Positions 7,969 through 15,867 of a stretch of DNA of 64,000 bases are shown here, piece after piece (the first letter of the stretch is position 1; every line of letters starts with the position of its first letter). The stretch comes from an uncultured Eubacteriales bacterium (GTDB lineage: Bacteria > Bacillota > Clostridia > Oscillospirales > Oscillospiraceae), in assembly GCA_900545585.1 (NCBI GenBank), contig UQZR01000002.1:62001-126000 (forward strand). Direction: 5' to 3'. The position numbers and the translations under genes were made by a program. The notes under the pieces are model-generated. The model saw nothing but the letters and a program-made list of their open reading frames with translations, ran no database searches and was not told the origin of the DNA.

Positions 7969-9147
7969 ATGGAAGGAAAGCTGCACATCAACACCACCGC
8001 CGTACACGGCGGCGGACGGAAGGACGACTGCTTCGGCGCCATTAACGAGCCTATCTATATGACCTCCAACTACCGCATCCCCACCGACGGCACGCCGGTG
8101 GACTGGAGCGGCATCCACAGCAACATTTATCAGCGCAACCGCAATCCCAACCAGATGGTACTGCAGGACAAGCTGTGCGCCCTGACCGGCGCGGAGGACG
8201 GCGCGGTGTTCGCCAGCGGCGTGGCGGCGCTGGCCGCCGTGTTTACCACCACGCTGAACTCCGGTGACCACGCCATCGTCTCCGAGGTGTGTTACAGCGC
8301 CACGAACCTGCTGTTTCGGGAGTATCTGCCCAAGAAGTACGGCGTGGAGGTGACACTGCTGGATACCACCGACACGGAGGCTGTCCGCGCCGCTGTCCGT
8401 CCCAACACCAAGCTCATCCATGTGGAGACACCGGGCAATCCCACCACCGGCATCAGCGACATCGATGCCATCGCGGACATCGCACATAAGGCCGGCGCAC
8501 TGCTGAGCGTGGACGCTACCTTTGCCGGCCCCATCTGCATCCGGCCCCTGAGCCACGGCGCGGATCTGGAGATCCACAGCATGACCAAGTACATCAACGG
8601 CCACGGTGACTCGCTGGGCGGCTGTGTGCTGGGCCGCACGGCGCTCATCGACCAGATCAAGGAGCTGGCCATGGTGAACTACGGCGGCATCCTCAGCCCC
8701 TTCAACGCATGGCTGGTCGCGCGCGGCCTTTCCACCGTGCCGCTGCGGATGAAGCAGCACAGCGCCGTGGCCATGAAGGTAGCGGAGTTTCTGGAGTCCT
8801 GCCCCGCTACCCGCTTCGTGTGGTATCCCGGCCTGAAGAGCCATCCCCAGCATGAGCGGGCGGAGAAGCTGATGCACGGGGAGTACTCCGGCATGATCTC
8901 CTTCGACCTGAAGGGCGACGAGAAGCAGCACGAGAAGTTCCTGGACGCGCTGAAGCTGGTGACCCACGCCGTGTCGCTGGGCGATATTGAGACCCTGATC
9001 GTCTACTACGACCGGAACAGCGACAAGCTGCCCCACTACCCCGCCGTCTATCAGGAGGGCTTCTTCCGGTTCAGCATCGGTCTGGAGGACGCCGAGGACA
9101 TCATTGCCGACCTGACCCAGGCCATGCAGGCGGCAGGGATGCTGTAA
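7969..9147 (+). CDS. Cys/Met-metabolism PLP enzyme (gamma-lyase/gamma-synthase type)
   Basis: 392-residue fold-type I PLP enzyme of the cystathionine gamma-synthase, cystathionine gamma-lyase and methionine gamma-lyase family. The Schiff-base lysine is Lys207 in HSMTKYINGH; the ETPGNPTTGISD stretch at 153-164, Asp182 (SVDATF) and the IYQRNRNPN stretch near 53 are conserved cofactor-phosphate and ring contacts. The ATG at 7969 has GAGAGGAG ten bases upstream. Sequence alone does not separate biosynthetic from degradative members; control by a divergent LysR gene and the lack of met or cys biosynthesis genes nearby favour a degradative lyase, which is inference. A bidirectional terminator closes it. 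Confidence 0.88.
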   Translation: MEGKLHINTTAVHGGGRKDDCFGAINEPIYMTSNYRIPTDGTPVDWSGIHSNIYQRNRNPNQMVLQDKLCALTGAEDGAVFASGVAALAAVFTTTLNSGDHAIVSEVCYSATNLLFREYLPKKYGVEVTLLDTTDTEAVRAAVRPNTKLIHVETPGNPTTGISDIDAIADIAHKAGALLSVDATFAGPICIRPLSHGADLEIHSMTKYINGHGDSLGGCVLGRTALIDQIKELAMVNYGGILSPFNAWLVARGLSTVPLRMKQHSAVAMKVAEFLESCPATRFVWYPGLKSHPQHERAEKLMHGEYSGMISFDLKGDEKQHEKFLDALKLVTHAVSLGDIETLIVYYDRNSDKLPHYPAVYQEGFFRFSIGLEDAEDIIADLTQAMQAAGML

Positions 9148-9163
9148 GTCTGACATATATTGT

Positions 9164-9201
9164 AAAACCCCTCGGGACCTCAAAGAGTCCCGAGGGGTTT
9201 C
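9164..9201. terminator. Bidirectional terminator
   Basis: AAAACCCCTCGGGAC stem with complement and flanking A/T runs, between convergent genes; it also ends the long minus-strand operon 17406-9211. Confidence 0.92.
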
Positions 9202-9210
9202 TGCGCGCAG

Positions 9211-9588
9211 TCAGGGGGTGGACTGCGGCACGGTGTAGATGTTGATATGGTTGCCGGCGGGGTCCTTCATGCGGAACATGTGCCAGCCGTAGGGGCGGAA
9301 AAAGGGCTCCTGCGTCACGGCGCCGGCGGCCCGGGCGCGGCGGAAGATGTCCTCCAGCGACGGCACCTCCAGCTGGAAATGCACGGCGCCGTAGGTGGGA
9401 AAGGGGTCCTCCTGAGTCAGCAGGACCAGCTTTGCACCGGCCAGATCGTACTTGACACCGCGGTCCTCAGGCCCCTCATCCCAGCCGTAAAACGGCTGAA
9501 CGGCAAATACCTGCTCGTAAAAGGCGCGGCAGGCTTCGTAGCGCTCCTGGGGCACGTAGAGAAGCAGCTGAAAATCCAGATAGTTCAC
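9211..9588 (-). CDS. Single-domain VOC (glyoxalase-fold) protein
   Basis: A 125-residue vicinal-oxygen-chelate protein, last gene of the importer/deaminase operon. It has the paired beta-alpha-beta-beta-beta layout with AVHFQLEVPSLEDIF in the second half and ends GNHINIYTV. The second-half His is present but the terminal metal-binding Glu of true glyoxalases (usually xxEIY or xxELY) is Asn here, so a complete metal site is not evident and a binding role is possible. It shares a W-x4-PEDRG-x-K/R segment (near residue 40) with the two-domain VOC proteins of the same operon, which marks them as relatives. Start ATG has AAGGAGG upstream. Confidence 0.8.
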   Translation of the reverse strand: MNYLDFQLLLYVPQERYEACRAFYEQVFAVQPFYGWDEGPEDRGVKYDLAGAKLVLLTQEDPFPTYGAVHFQLEVPSLEDIFRRARAAGAVTQEPFFRPYGWHMFRMKDPAGNHINIYTVPQSTP

Positions 9589-9600
9589 GGTGGTTCCTCC

Positions 9601-11004
9601 TTACTGATGACGGCGATAGGGGGCGAATGCGCCGCAGGTGTCCCGCAGCACGCGGTCGCAGACGTCCTCGCCCTCGCGCAGCAGCTTTTCCTCGTCCACG
9701 CCGGTGAGGCGGTCATTCTGATAGACAACGCGGCCATTGATCATGGTGAGCCAGACAGGACCGGTGACGCCCAGCTTGGCCAGCATGGAGGCGGGGTCGT
9801 GGAGCGCGCCGGCGTACTCCAGACGGCGGACATCCACCATAAAGAGGTCCGCGGCCTTTCCAACAGCCAGACGGCCCAGCTCCGGACGGCCGATCATGTC
9901 GGCGCCGCCGGCGGTGGCCAGCTTCAGCATGTCGTAGGGCGAGGGGCAGCCGCCCCGCTGCTTGCTGAGGAACGTCTGCATCAGGTACGCCAGACGCAGG
10001 GTGTCCAGCATATTGGAGCCGTCGTTGGTGGCGCAGCCGTCCACGCCCAGGCCCAGGGGAATGCCCGCCTTCCGCATGCCGGGGATGTCCAGTATCTCGC
10101 TGCCGCCCAGCATGGTGGGAGCGGGGCAGTGGGAGATGCCCATGCCGCTTTCCGCCAGCAGGGGGTACTCCTCCGGCAGGGTCTCCCGTCCGTGGGCCAG
10201 CCAGATGTCGCTGCCGGTGAAGCCGATGCGGCGGCACCACTCCAGAGAGCGGACGCCGAAGCGGCGTACCATGCTGCTGTTCTCCCCCTCGCAGAGGTGG
10301 GTGTGCATGTGGACGCCGGCGCTGCGGGCCAGGCGGATGGTCTCCGTGAAGGTGTCCTCGGTGCAGTTGATGGGCTGGCAGGGGGCCAGCACGATCTGCC
10401 GCATGGAGAAGGGGGCGGGGTCGTGGTAGAGGGCCAGCAGGCGCTGGCAGTCGTCCAGATAGGCCGCCGTGGTCTCGCACATCTCATCGGGGATAGTGCT
10501 GCCCTGCCAGCGGGGCAGCGTGTTGGTGCCCCGGGCCGCCACGAAGCGGAAGCCCATCATATTGGCGGCCTCCATCTGGCGGTCCACCGCGGTGATGCCG
10601 GTGGCGGGGGTGTAGCAGTACTGGTGATCCACGGAGCAGGTGCAGCCGTGCTTGATGAGGTCGGCCATGCAGGCGGCGCTGGCGTAGAAGATCACGTCGC
10701 CGTTGATGCGGACAAAGACCTTGTAGATGTCGTCCAGCCACTGCATCAGGGTCAGGCCCGGGCGGTCGATGGTCATCAGGTTGCGCACGAAAGCCTGAAA
10801 GAAGTGGTGGTGGGTGTTGACCAGCCCGGGGTAGACGTACTTGCCCGCAGCGTCGATGACCTGTGCGCCGCCGGCGCTGAGGTCACGGCCTACGGCCTCG
10901 ATGCGGCCGCCGGAGAGGAGGATGTCGCTGTGGTAGAGGACGCGGTCCGCGTCGTCGCAGGTGACGATGGCGTCGGCGTTCCGGATCAGTATTTTCTCAC
11001 TCAT
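9601..11004 (-). CDS. 8-oxoguanine-deaminase-like amidohydrolase
   Basis: 467-residue metal-dependent amidohydrolase of the cytosine/guanine-deaminase group, closest from memory to the bacterial 8-oxoguanine deaminase family (8-oxoguanine to urate plus ammonia). Seen: NTHHHFFQ at 63-70 with the His-x-His metal pair, RQIVLAPCQP, the central MHTHLCEGE metal His, WLAHG with the next His, and LGVDGCATNDGSN with the metal Asp. The TIM-barrel is complete, and beta-sandwich pieces at both ends fit. Known relatives also deaminate isoxanthopterin and other purine or pterin bases, so the exact substrate is open. Its ATG overlaps the stop of the upstream VOC gene, so the genes are translationally coupled; a nucleoside-type ABC importer sits in the same operon. 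Confidence 0.82.
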   Translation of the reverse strand: MSEKILIRNADAIVTCDDADRVLYHSDILLSGGRIEAVGRDLSAGGAQVIDAAGKYVYPGLVNTHHHFFQAFVRNLMTIDRPGLTLMQWLDDIYKVFVRINGDVIFYASAACMADLIKHGCTCSVDHQYCYTPATGITAVDRQMEAANMMGFRFVAARGTNTLPRWQGSTIPDEMCETTAAYLDDCQRLLALYHDPAPFSMRQIVLAPCQPINCTEDTFTETIRLARSAGVHMHTHLCEGENSSMVRRFGVRSLEWCRRIGFTGSDIWLAHGRETLPEEYPLLAESGMGISHCPAPTMLGGSEILDIPGMRKAGIPLGLGVDGCATNDGSNMLDTLRLAYLMQTFLSKQRGGCPSPYDMLKLATAGGADMIGRPELGRLAVGKAADLFMVDVRRLEYAGALHDPASMLAKLGVTGPVWLTMINGRVVYQNDRLTGVDEEKLLREGEDVCDRVLRDTCGAFAPYRRHQ

Positions 11005-11806
11005 GGCGCTCCCCTTGCGGCGGGGTGTTCCGCTCCTTCATGTTGCGGCGGTAGGCCAGCACCTCCACCACATTCTTCTCGGCATCGCAGATCTGGAAGA
11101 TGCGGTCGCCGTACCAGGTATCGGTAAGGCCCAGCAGCACCTCCACGTCGGGGCGGCTTTCCAGCCAGGTGAAGCAGGCGTTGACATCCTCGGCTTCGAT
11201 GGTGGTCAGGGCAGGGCCCTGGGGGGTGTTCTCCGTCTTTTGGCGGATGTCGGTAAAGCCGCCGGCGGAGCGAAGGCGGCAGCCCCGATCCTCGGGGCCG
11301 CGGTCCCACTGGGTTACCACGGGCATCTGCATGGAGTCACGGTAGAAGGCGGTGATCTTTTCCAGATCCTCCGCAAAGAGGATGGCGGTATACTCGTCGG
11401 TGAAATAGCAGCCGCCGTCATCCGGCCCTGCCGGATGGTACTGCTCGGCCCGCTGGTAGACCTCCACCCAGTTGCCCACGGGGTCCTTGATGCAGAAGCT
11501 GTACTCGCCCCAGGGGCGCAGCGCCAGTGGGCTGATGACGGTGACACGGGGTTCTTTTTTCAGATTGGCATAGCACAGCTCGATGTCCCTGGCCTCCAGC
11601 CGCATGCCGGCGGGGCCCTGGGGCAGCGTGGGATGGCGGCAGATCAGCTCCAGACGGTTGTCGCCGATCTTGAACTTGCAGCCGCGGTCCACGGGACTGG
11701 TGTACCAGCCGTACATCTGAGGCAGACGCAGCAGGTCGCGGTAAAAGGACTGGAGGGTGTCAAACTCCCAGGAATAATAGACGATTCGGTATTCTTTGCG
11801 CCACAT
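10997..11806 (-). CDS. Two-domain VOC protein A
   Basis: 269 residues made of two glyoxalase-fold domains (about 5-120 and 135-255). Each has a FYRD helix start and a WVEVY or VVEVL strand near the end, so the C-terminal Glu of the metal site is kept in both, but the residues expected at the first-strand and central metal positions are not His, Gln or Glu (RIVYY, AILF, ALTTI). Both domains carry the operon-specific segment (WYTSPVDRGCKF, WDRGPEDRGCRL). The overall size resembles extradiol dioxygenases, but the incomplete metal site argues against that chemistry. It overlaps the deaminase start by eight bases. Confidence 0.78.
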   Translation of the reverse strand: MWRKEYRIVYYSWEFDTLQSFYRDLLRLPQMYGWYTSPVDRGCKFKIGDNRLELICRHPTLPQGPAGMRLEARDIELCYANLKKEPRVTVISPLALRPWGEYSFCIKDPVGNWVEVYQRAEQYHPAGPDDGGCYFTDEYTAILFAEDLEKITAFYRDSMQMPVVTQWDRGPEDRGCRLRSAGGFTDIRQKTENTPQGPALTTIEAEDVNACFTWLESRPDVEVLLGLTDTWYGDRIFQICDAEKNVVEVLAYRRNMKERNTPPQGERHE

Positions 11807-11824
11807 AGCTTTCCCTTTCTGCTT

Positions 11825-12592
11825 TCAGTGCATCAAAATTTCTTCCCGCACGTTGCGCAGGTAGGCGTATATCTCCACCACGTTGCCGCTGGGGTCGTAC
11901 ATCTGGAACAGACGCCGCGCGTCAAAGTCCGTGTCCCGCAGGACGCCGGCCTCCCGATAGTCGGGACGGCTGCTGAACCGGTCATACAGCTTGTTGACGC
12001 TGCTGGCCTCCAGACCGATCATGGACGGACCCATGGCGCAGTCCGCCGTGCGGCGGCGCAGCAGGAGCTGCGCGTCCCCCGCCTGCAGAAGCAGGGAGTC
12101 CGCCTGCTCCTCCAGCAGCGGAAGACCCAGCTGCTCGCAGTAGAATTCCCGCGCCGCGGAGAGGTCGTCCTCGTAGAACACACCGGTGAAGGTACCGGTG
12201 AACATGTCCGTTTTGTCCACGTCGCCGCCGCAGGCGGCACTGTCGCCTTGCAGCAGATGGATCAGATTGCCGCCGCTGTCCCGCAGCGTCACCTGCCGGG
12301 CGTCGCGGGAGAGGATGTCGATGTCCGGCATCTCCTCCAGAATGCGCTCCATGCACAGGGGGAGGTCGATGCACTGGGCCAGAAATTCGCTGCGGCCCTG
12401 ACGGGGCGCGAAGGGGATCTGGGTGATCTCCAGACGGCCGCTGCCCATGTAGAAGCGGTAGCCCTTCCGGTCCGGCACGATGGACCAGTTGTAGTTGGGC
12501 TGGAGGCCCAGCACCTCGCGGTAGAAAAAGACGCCGCTGTCGTAATCCTTCAGGTGCAGGATGTAGCGACATTCGTGAAATGTGATGTTCAT
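11825..12592 (-). CDS. Two-domain VOC protein B
   Basis: 255 residues, again two glyoxalase-fold halves (about 5-110 and 130-245). The first half keeps the W-x3-PDR segment (WSIVPDRKGYRF); the second half has lost it but ends SGNVVEIYAYLRN with the C-terminal Glu. The reading frame continues open for hundreds of bases upstream through the permease gene, but the ATG at 12592 has AAAGGACCG before it and its first codons overlap the permease stop, so this start is preferred. It is 18 bases upstream of VOC protein A, and both are probably products of duplication within the operon. Confidence 0.78.
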   Translation of the reverse strand: MNITFHECRYILHLKDYDSGVFFYREVLGLQPNYNWSIVPDRKGYRFYMGSGRLEITQIPFAPRQGRSEFLAQCIDLPLCMERILEEMPDIDILSRDARQVTLRDSGGNLIHLLQGDSAACGGDVDKTDMFTGTFTGVFYEDDLSAAREFYCEQLGLPLLEEQADSLLLQAGDAQLLLRRRTADCAMGPSMIGLEASSVNKLYDRFSSRPDYREAGVLRDTDFDARRLFQMYDPSGNVVEIYAYLRNVREEILMH

Positions 12593-13572
12593 GCTTTCGG
12601 TCCTTTCGTTGATGCTGCCGCCGCGGCCTTTCGGCGCACACGGGGCGCGGAGAGCGGATGGGGATAGGGGGCGCCGTTGGCCGCCGGTGCGCGCATGCGC
12701 ATACCGGTGAGCTTGATGCCGATCAGCGCCGCCAGATAGGGCAGCATCTGGGTCAGCTGCGTAGCCACGCCGAAGCTCTGAAGCCGCATGCGCAGCGCGG
12801 ACATCACGCCGAACAGCAGCGTGGCCAGATACCCGCCTACCGGCGACCACTGACCGAACTGGTTGGCGGCAAAGGCCATGAAGCCGGTGCCGGCGGACAT
12901 GTCGTTGACAAACACGTTGGCGGAGCTGAGGCACATGACGGCACCCGCCATACCGGCGAACACGCCGCCCAGCAGCACCGCCCGCAGCCGCAGGCGGTAG
13001 ACGTTGATGCCCAGGGTGGCCACGGCGGCGGGATTCTCGCCCACGGCGCGGATGCGCAGGCCCCAGGCGGTGCGGCGCAGGAGATACTGCATCACCGCCA
13101 CGGCCAGCAATCCCAGATAGACGCAGGAGGGGTAGCCGCTGAGCATGGTGCCCAGCACGGGGATGTCGGATAAAACGGGGATATTGATGGTGTGGAAGCC
13201 CTCCACCCAGGGGGAGATACCGGTGGTATCCCACAGGGCGCGCATCATCATATAGGCAAAGCCGGGGCCGAACAGGTTCAGGCCGATGCCGATGACGATC
13301 TGCTGGCCGTTGCAGTAGATGGCCAGCACGCCCAGGATCAGGGCCAGAAACGCGCCGCCGGCACAGCCGCACAGCAGACCCACCCAGGGACTGCCGGTAT
13401 AGTAGGAGCCTACGGCGGCCAGAAAGCCGCTGAAGATCATGGAGCCCTCGATGCCGATGTTGATGACGCCGGCCCGCTCACTGATGGTACAGGCCAGGGT
13501 GCCGAGGGCGATGGGGGCGGTCAGCCGGATGGCGGAGGCGAAAAAGTTGGCAAATGAGATCCAGAAGTCCAT
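12589..13572 (-). CDS. ABC importer permease, nucleoside type (second permease)
   Basis: 327-residue inner-membrane permease of the BMP-linked branch of the ribose/branched-chain permease family (as in nupQ/yufQ). About nine hydrophobic segments; the family motif ERAGVINIGIEGSMIFSG lies near residues 32-50, and PVGGYLATLLFGVMSALRM near the C-terminus. It pairs with the permease at 13572-14627 to form the channel of the importer. Start and stop overlap neighbours on both sides by one to four bases. The C-terminal tail past residue 305 is long and Ala/Arg/Lys-rich (VRRKAAAAASTK), unlike typical members. Confidence 0.9.
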   Translation of the reverse strand: MDFWISFANFFASAIRLTAPIALGTLACTISERAGVINIGIEGSMIFSGFLAAVGSYYTGSPWVGLLCGCAGGAFLALILGVLAIYCNGQQIVIGIGLNLFGPGFAYMMMRALWDTTGISPWVEGFHTINIPVLSDIPVLGTMLSGYPSCVYLGLLAVAVMQYLLRRTAWGLRIRAVGENPAAVATLGINVYRLRLRAVLLGGVFAGMAGAVMCLSSANVFVNDMSAGTGFMAFAANQFGQWSPVGGYLATLLFGVMSALRMRLQSFGVATQLTQMLPYLAALIGIKLTGMRMRAPAANGAPYPHPLSAPRVRRKAAAAASTKGPKA

Positions 13573-14627
13573 TACTCAGCAGCTCCTTCCTGTTTCCGTC
13601 GGATGCCGATGCGCTGGCACAAGCGGCCCAGCACGTTCCACACGTCCGGCGAGGCCACCAGCATGACGATGAAGCCCTGCAGCACGGAGATCATCTCCGT
13701 GGTGACCTGGCTGGTGAGGCTCATGCTGATGGAGGCGGAGCGCAGCATACCGAAGAGGAACGCGGACAGCAGCACGCCGACGGGGGAATTCATGGCCAGT
13801 GTGGCCACGGTGATGCCGTCCCAGCCGTATCCCGGTGAGAAGCCCATGACAAAGCGCTTGTACACCGCCAGACACTGAATGGCGCCGCCCAGAGCAAACA
13901 GACCGCCGCTGATGCACATGGCCGCCAGCGTCCGCCGGTAGATGGGCAGACCTGCCTGCTGCATGGCACGGGGGTTCTGGCCCATGGCCCGCAGGGAAAA
14001 GCCAAAGGGCGTTTTATAGAGCATCCACGTGACGGCTGCCACGCAGAACAGCGCCACGAAGATGCCGTAGTTGAACTGGGTGCTGGGGAAAAAGCGGGGC
14101 AGGATGCTGCCCTCGTTGACCACCACGGTCTCCGTGTTGCTGGCGTCGGGACGCTGGAAAAAGCTCTTGACGATGTACTCAGTCAGCAGGGCGGCGATGG
14201 AGTTCATCATGATGGTGGCCACGGACAGCGAGGTCAGGTTCCGTCCGGCGAACAGCGTGGGCAGCACGGCCCACAGCGCGCCGGCGGCAAAGCCGGCCAG
14301 CAGGGCCAGCAGCCAGACCCAGGGCGCGGGCAGCGGTATGGTCAGGCCCACGATGACGGCGACGAGACCGCCCACCAGCACCTGCCCCTCTCCGCCGATG
14401 TTGAACACGCCGCTCTGAAACGCCACCGCCGCGCCCAGACCGGTCATGATCAGCGGCAGCGTGTAGGCCAGCACGTTCAGAAAGCTCTTGGTACTGCCGA
14501 ACGAGCCGGCCAGGATGCTCCAATAGACGCTGAAGGGTTCCCGACCGGTAGCGCAGATGGTCAGTCCGAACAGGACCAGCGCCAGTACCAGCGAAAACAG
14601 CGACAGCCGTATCCTTGTCTTTTTCAC
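13572..14627 (-). CDS. ABC importer permease, nucleoside type (first permease)
   Basis: 351-residue permease of the same importer (nupP/yufP class). It has an N-terminal signal-anchor helix, then LPLIMTGLGAAVAFQSGVFN and GGEGQVLVGGL, the hallmark of this branch, at about 54-86, and GYGWDGITVATLAMNSPVG near 275. Eight to ten membrane segments are predicted by eye. Its stop codon touches the start of the second permease. In characterised systems the two permeases plus a double ATPase take up purine or pyrimidine nucleosides; the cargo here may be a purine base or relative, because a purine-deaminase-like enzyme is co-transcribed. Confidence 0.9.
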   Translation of the reverse strand: MKKTRIRLSLFSLVLALVLFGLTICATGREPFSVYWSILAGSFGSTKSFLNVLAYTLPLIMTGLGAAVAFQSGVFNIGGEGQVLVGGLVAVIVGLTIPLPAPWVWLLALLAGFAAGALWAVLPTLFAGRNLTSLSVATIMMNSIAALLTEYIVKSFFQRPDASNTETVVVNEGSILPRFFPSTQFNYGIFVALFCVAAVTWMLYKTPFGFSLRAMGQNPRAMQQAGLPIYRRTLAAMCISGGLFALGGAIQCLAVYKRFVMGFSPGYGWDGITVATLAMNSPVGVLLSAFLFGMLRSASISMSLTSQVTTEMISVLQGFIVMLVASPDVWNVLGRLCQRIGIRRKQEGAAE

Positions 14628-14722
14628 AGTGTCCCTCCTTGAGAAGATGCCGCAGCTCCGCGGATAAAGCGCGGGGCTGAAAGCCGCGGAGACCTTCAGC
14701 CCTTTGCCGTATGTTCAGTGGG

Positions 14723-15793
14723 TCATGCAGCGGCCTGCCACGCCTTGGCGTCCTCGATGGTGCTGGGGACCACGATGGTGCCGTCCTTGATGGCGGCCAC
14801 CACGGCGTCATACTGCTCCATCACCTCGGCGGGGATCTCGTAGGCGGAGCCGTCAAAGTCCAGATACAGGCTGTCCTCCGCGATGCCCTTCTCGATGGAC
14901 CCGGCGGTGAACTTGCCGTCGATCACGGCCTGAATGGCCTCCTTGGCGCAGGCGGGGAAGTCACGGATGGCGCTGGCGATGTTGGTCTCGGGGGCGTCGG
15001 CGTTCAGGTTGCCGTCGAAGAAGATGGTCAGGAAGTTGTGATCCTTGCCGGCGTTGAGGATGCCCAGGCCGCCGGCGCTGGCGGTGTGGTAGATGAGGCT
15101 GGCGCCCTGCTGGTTCATGGAGGTGGCCAGCTCATAGCAGCCGTTGACCTCGGCCCAGCCGTTGGCGTAGTCCACCAGCACCTCGCAGGTGGGGTCCGCG
15201 TAGTGGGCACCGGCGATCATGCCGGCAGCGCCCAGGTTGCACAGGGGGATGTCGTGGGCGCCGATGAAGCCCAGCTTATGGGTCTCGGACAGGCTGGCAC
15301 CCAGGAAGCCGGCCAGGAAGCCCAGCTCCTGATCGCGCCAGGTGTAGCTGCGGATGTTGTCGCCTGCCACCACGGCGTCCAGGATCACGAACTTCTGCTG
15401 GGGATAGTTGGGAGCCACGTTCTCCAGGCTGGAGCTCTGGCTGCCGCCCAGACAGATGATGAGGTCGCAGTCGCCGCTGTCGGCATAGCCGGAGATGAGG
15501 CCTTCGTACTCGGCGTCGTCCTTGGGCTCGGAATACACCCACTCGATGCCCATGGTGCTCTCGGCATCCTTCATGCCGTTGAACAGCGCGTCGTTAAAGG
15601 ATTTGTCGCCCAGACCGCTGGAGGCGAACACCACGGCGATCTTGGCGGCGGAGCTGCCAGTGTCGCCGGTATCGCCGGTGTCACCGCCGGTGGTGCCGGT
15701 GTCGTCCGCGGTCTTGCCGCAGGCCGCCAGGGCCATCACCATGCAGGACGCCAGCAGCAGGGCCAGCCACTTTTTCACAGTTGCAAATTTCAT
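14723..15793 (-). CDS. BMP-family substrate-binding lipoprotein
   Basis: 356-residue lipoprotein of the basic-membrane-protein (Med/PnrA/NupN) family that binds nucleosides for the ABC importer. The signal peptide ends in ALAAC with lipid-modified Cys25, followed by a flexible Thr/Gly/Asp linker (TGTTGGDTGDTGDTG) and then the binding domain starting IAVVFASSGLGDKSFND, typical of BMP proteins. The start at 15793 is set by GGAGGAACC before the ATG; earlier in-frame codons lack a ribosome site. Position between ATPase and permeases is the usual operon order. Confidence 0.93.
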   Translation of the reverse strand: MKFATVKKWLALLLASCMVMALAACGKTADDTGTTGGDTGDTGDTGSSAAKIAVVFASSGLGDKSFNDALFNGMKDAESTMGIEWVYSEPKDDAEYEGLISGYADSGDCDLIICLGGSQSSSLENVAPNYPQQKFVILDAVVAGDNIRSYTWRDQELGFLAGFLGASLSETHKLGFIGAHDIPLCNLGAAGMIAGAHYADPTCEVLVDYANGWAEVNGCYELATSMNQQGASLIYHTASAGGLGILNAGKDHNFLTIFFDGNLNADAPETNIASAIRDFPACAKEAIQAVIDGKFTAGSIEKGIAEDSLYLDFDGSAYEIPAEVMEQYDAVVAAIKDGTIVVPSTIEDAKAWQAAA

Positions 15794-15867
15794 TTTGGTT
15801 CCTCCTTGCATACTTGCACATTCAGGTGTGAGCCGCCGTTTTGCCGGCGGCAGGATCAATAAGAAAA

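Noticed and set aside
9211..12592. VOC genes as extradiol dioxygenases of an aromatic pathway
   Set aside because: Metal positions are incomplete in each domain and no ring-cleavage partner enzymes are nearby.
12593..13372. Open upstream extension of VOC protein B
   Set aside because: It is the out-of-frame reading of the permease gene; the ATG at 12592 has a ribosome site and overlaps the permease stop normally.
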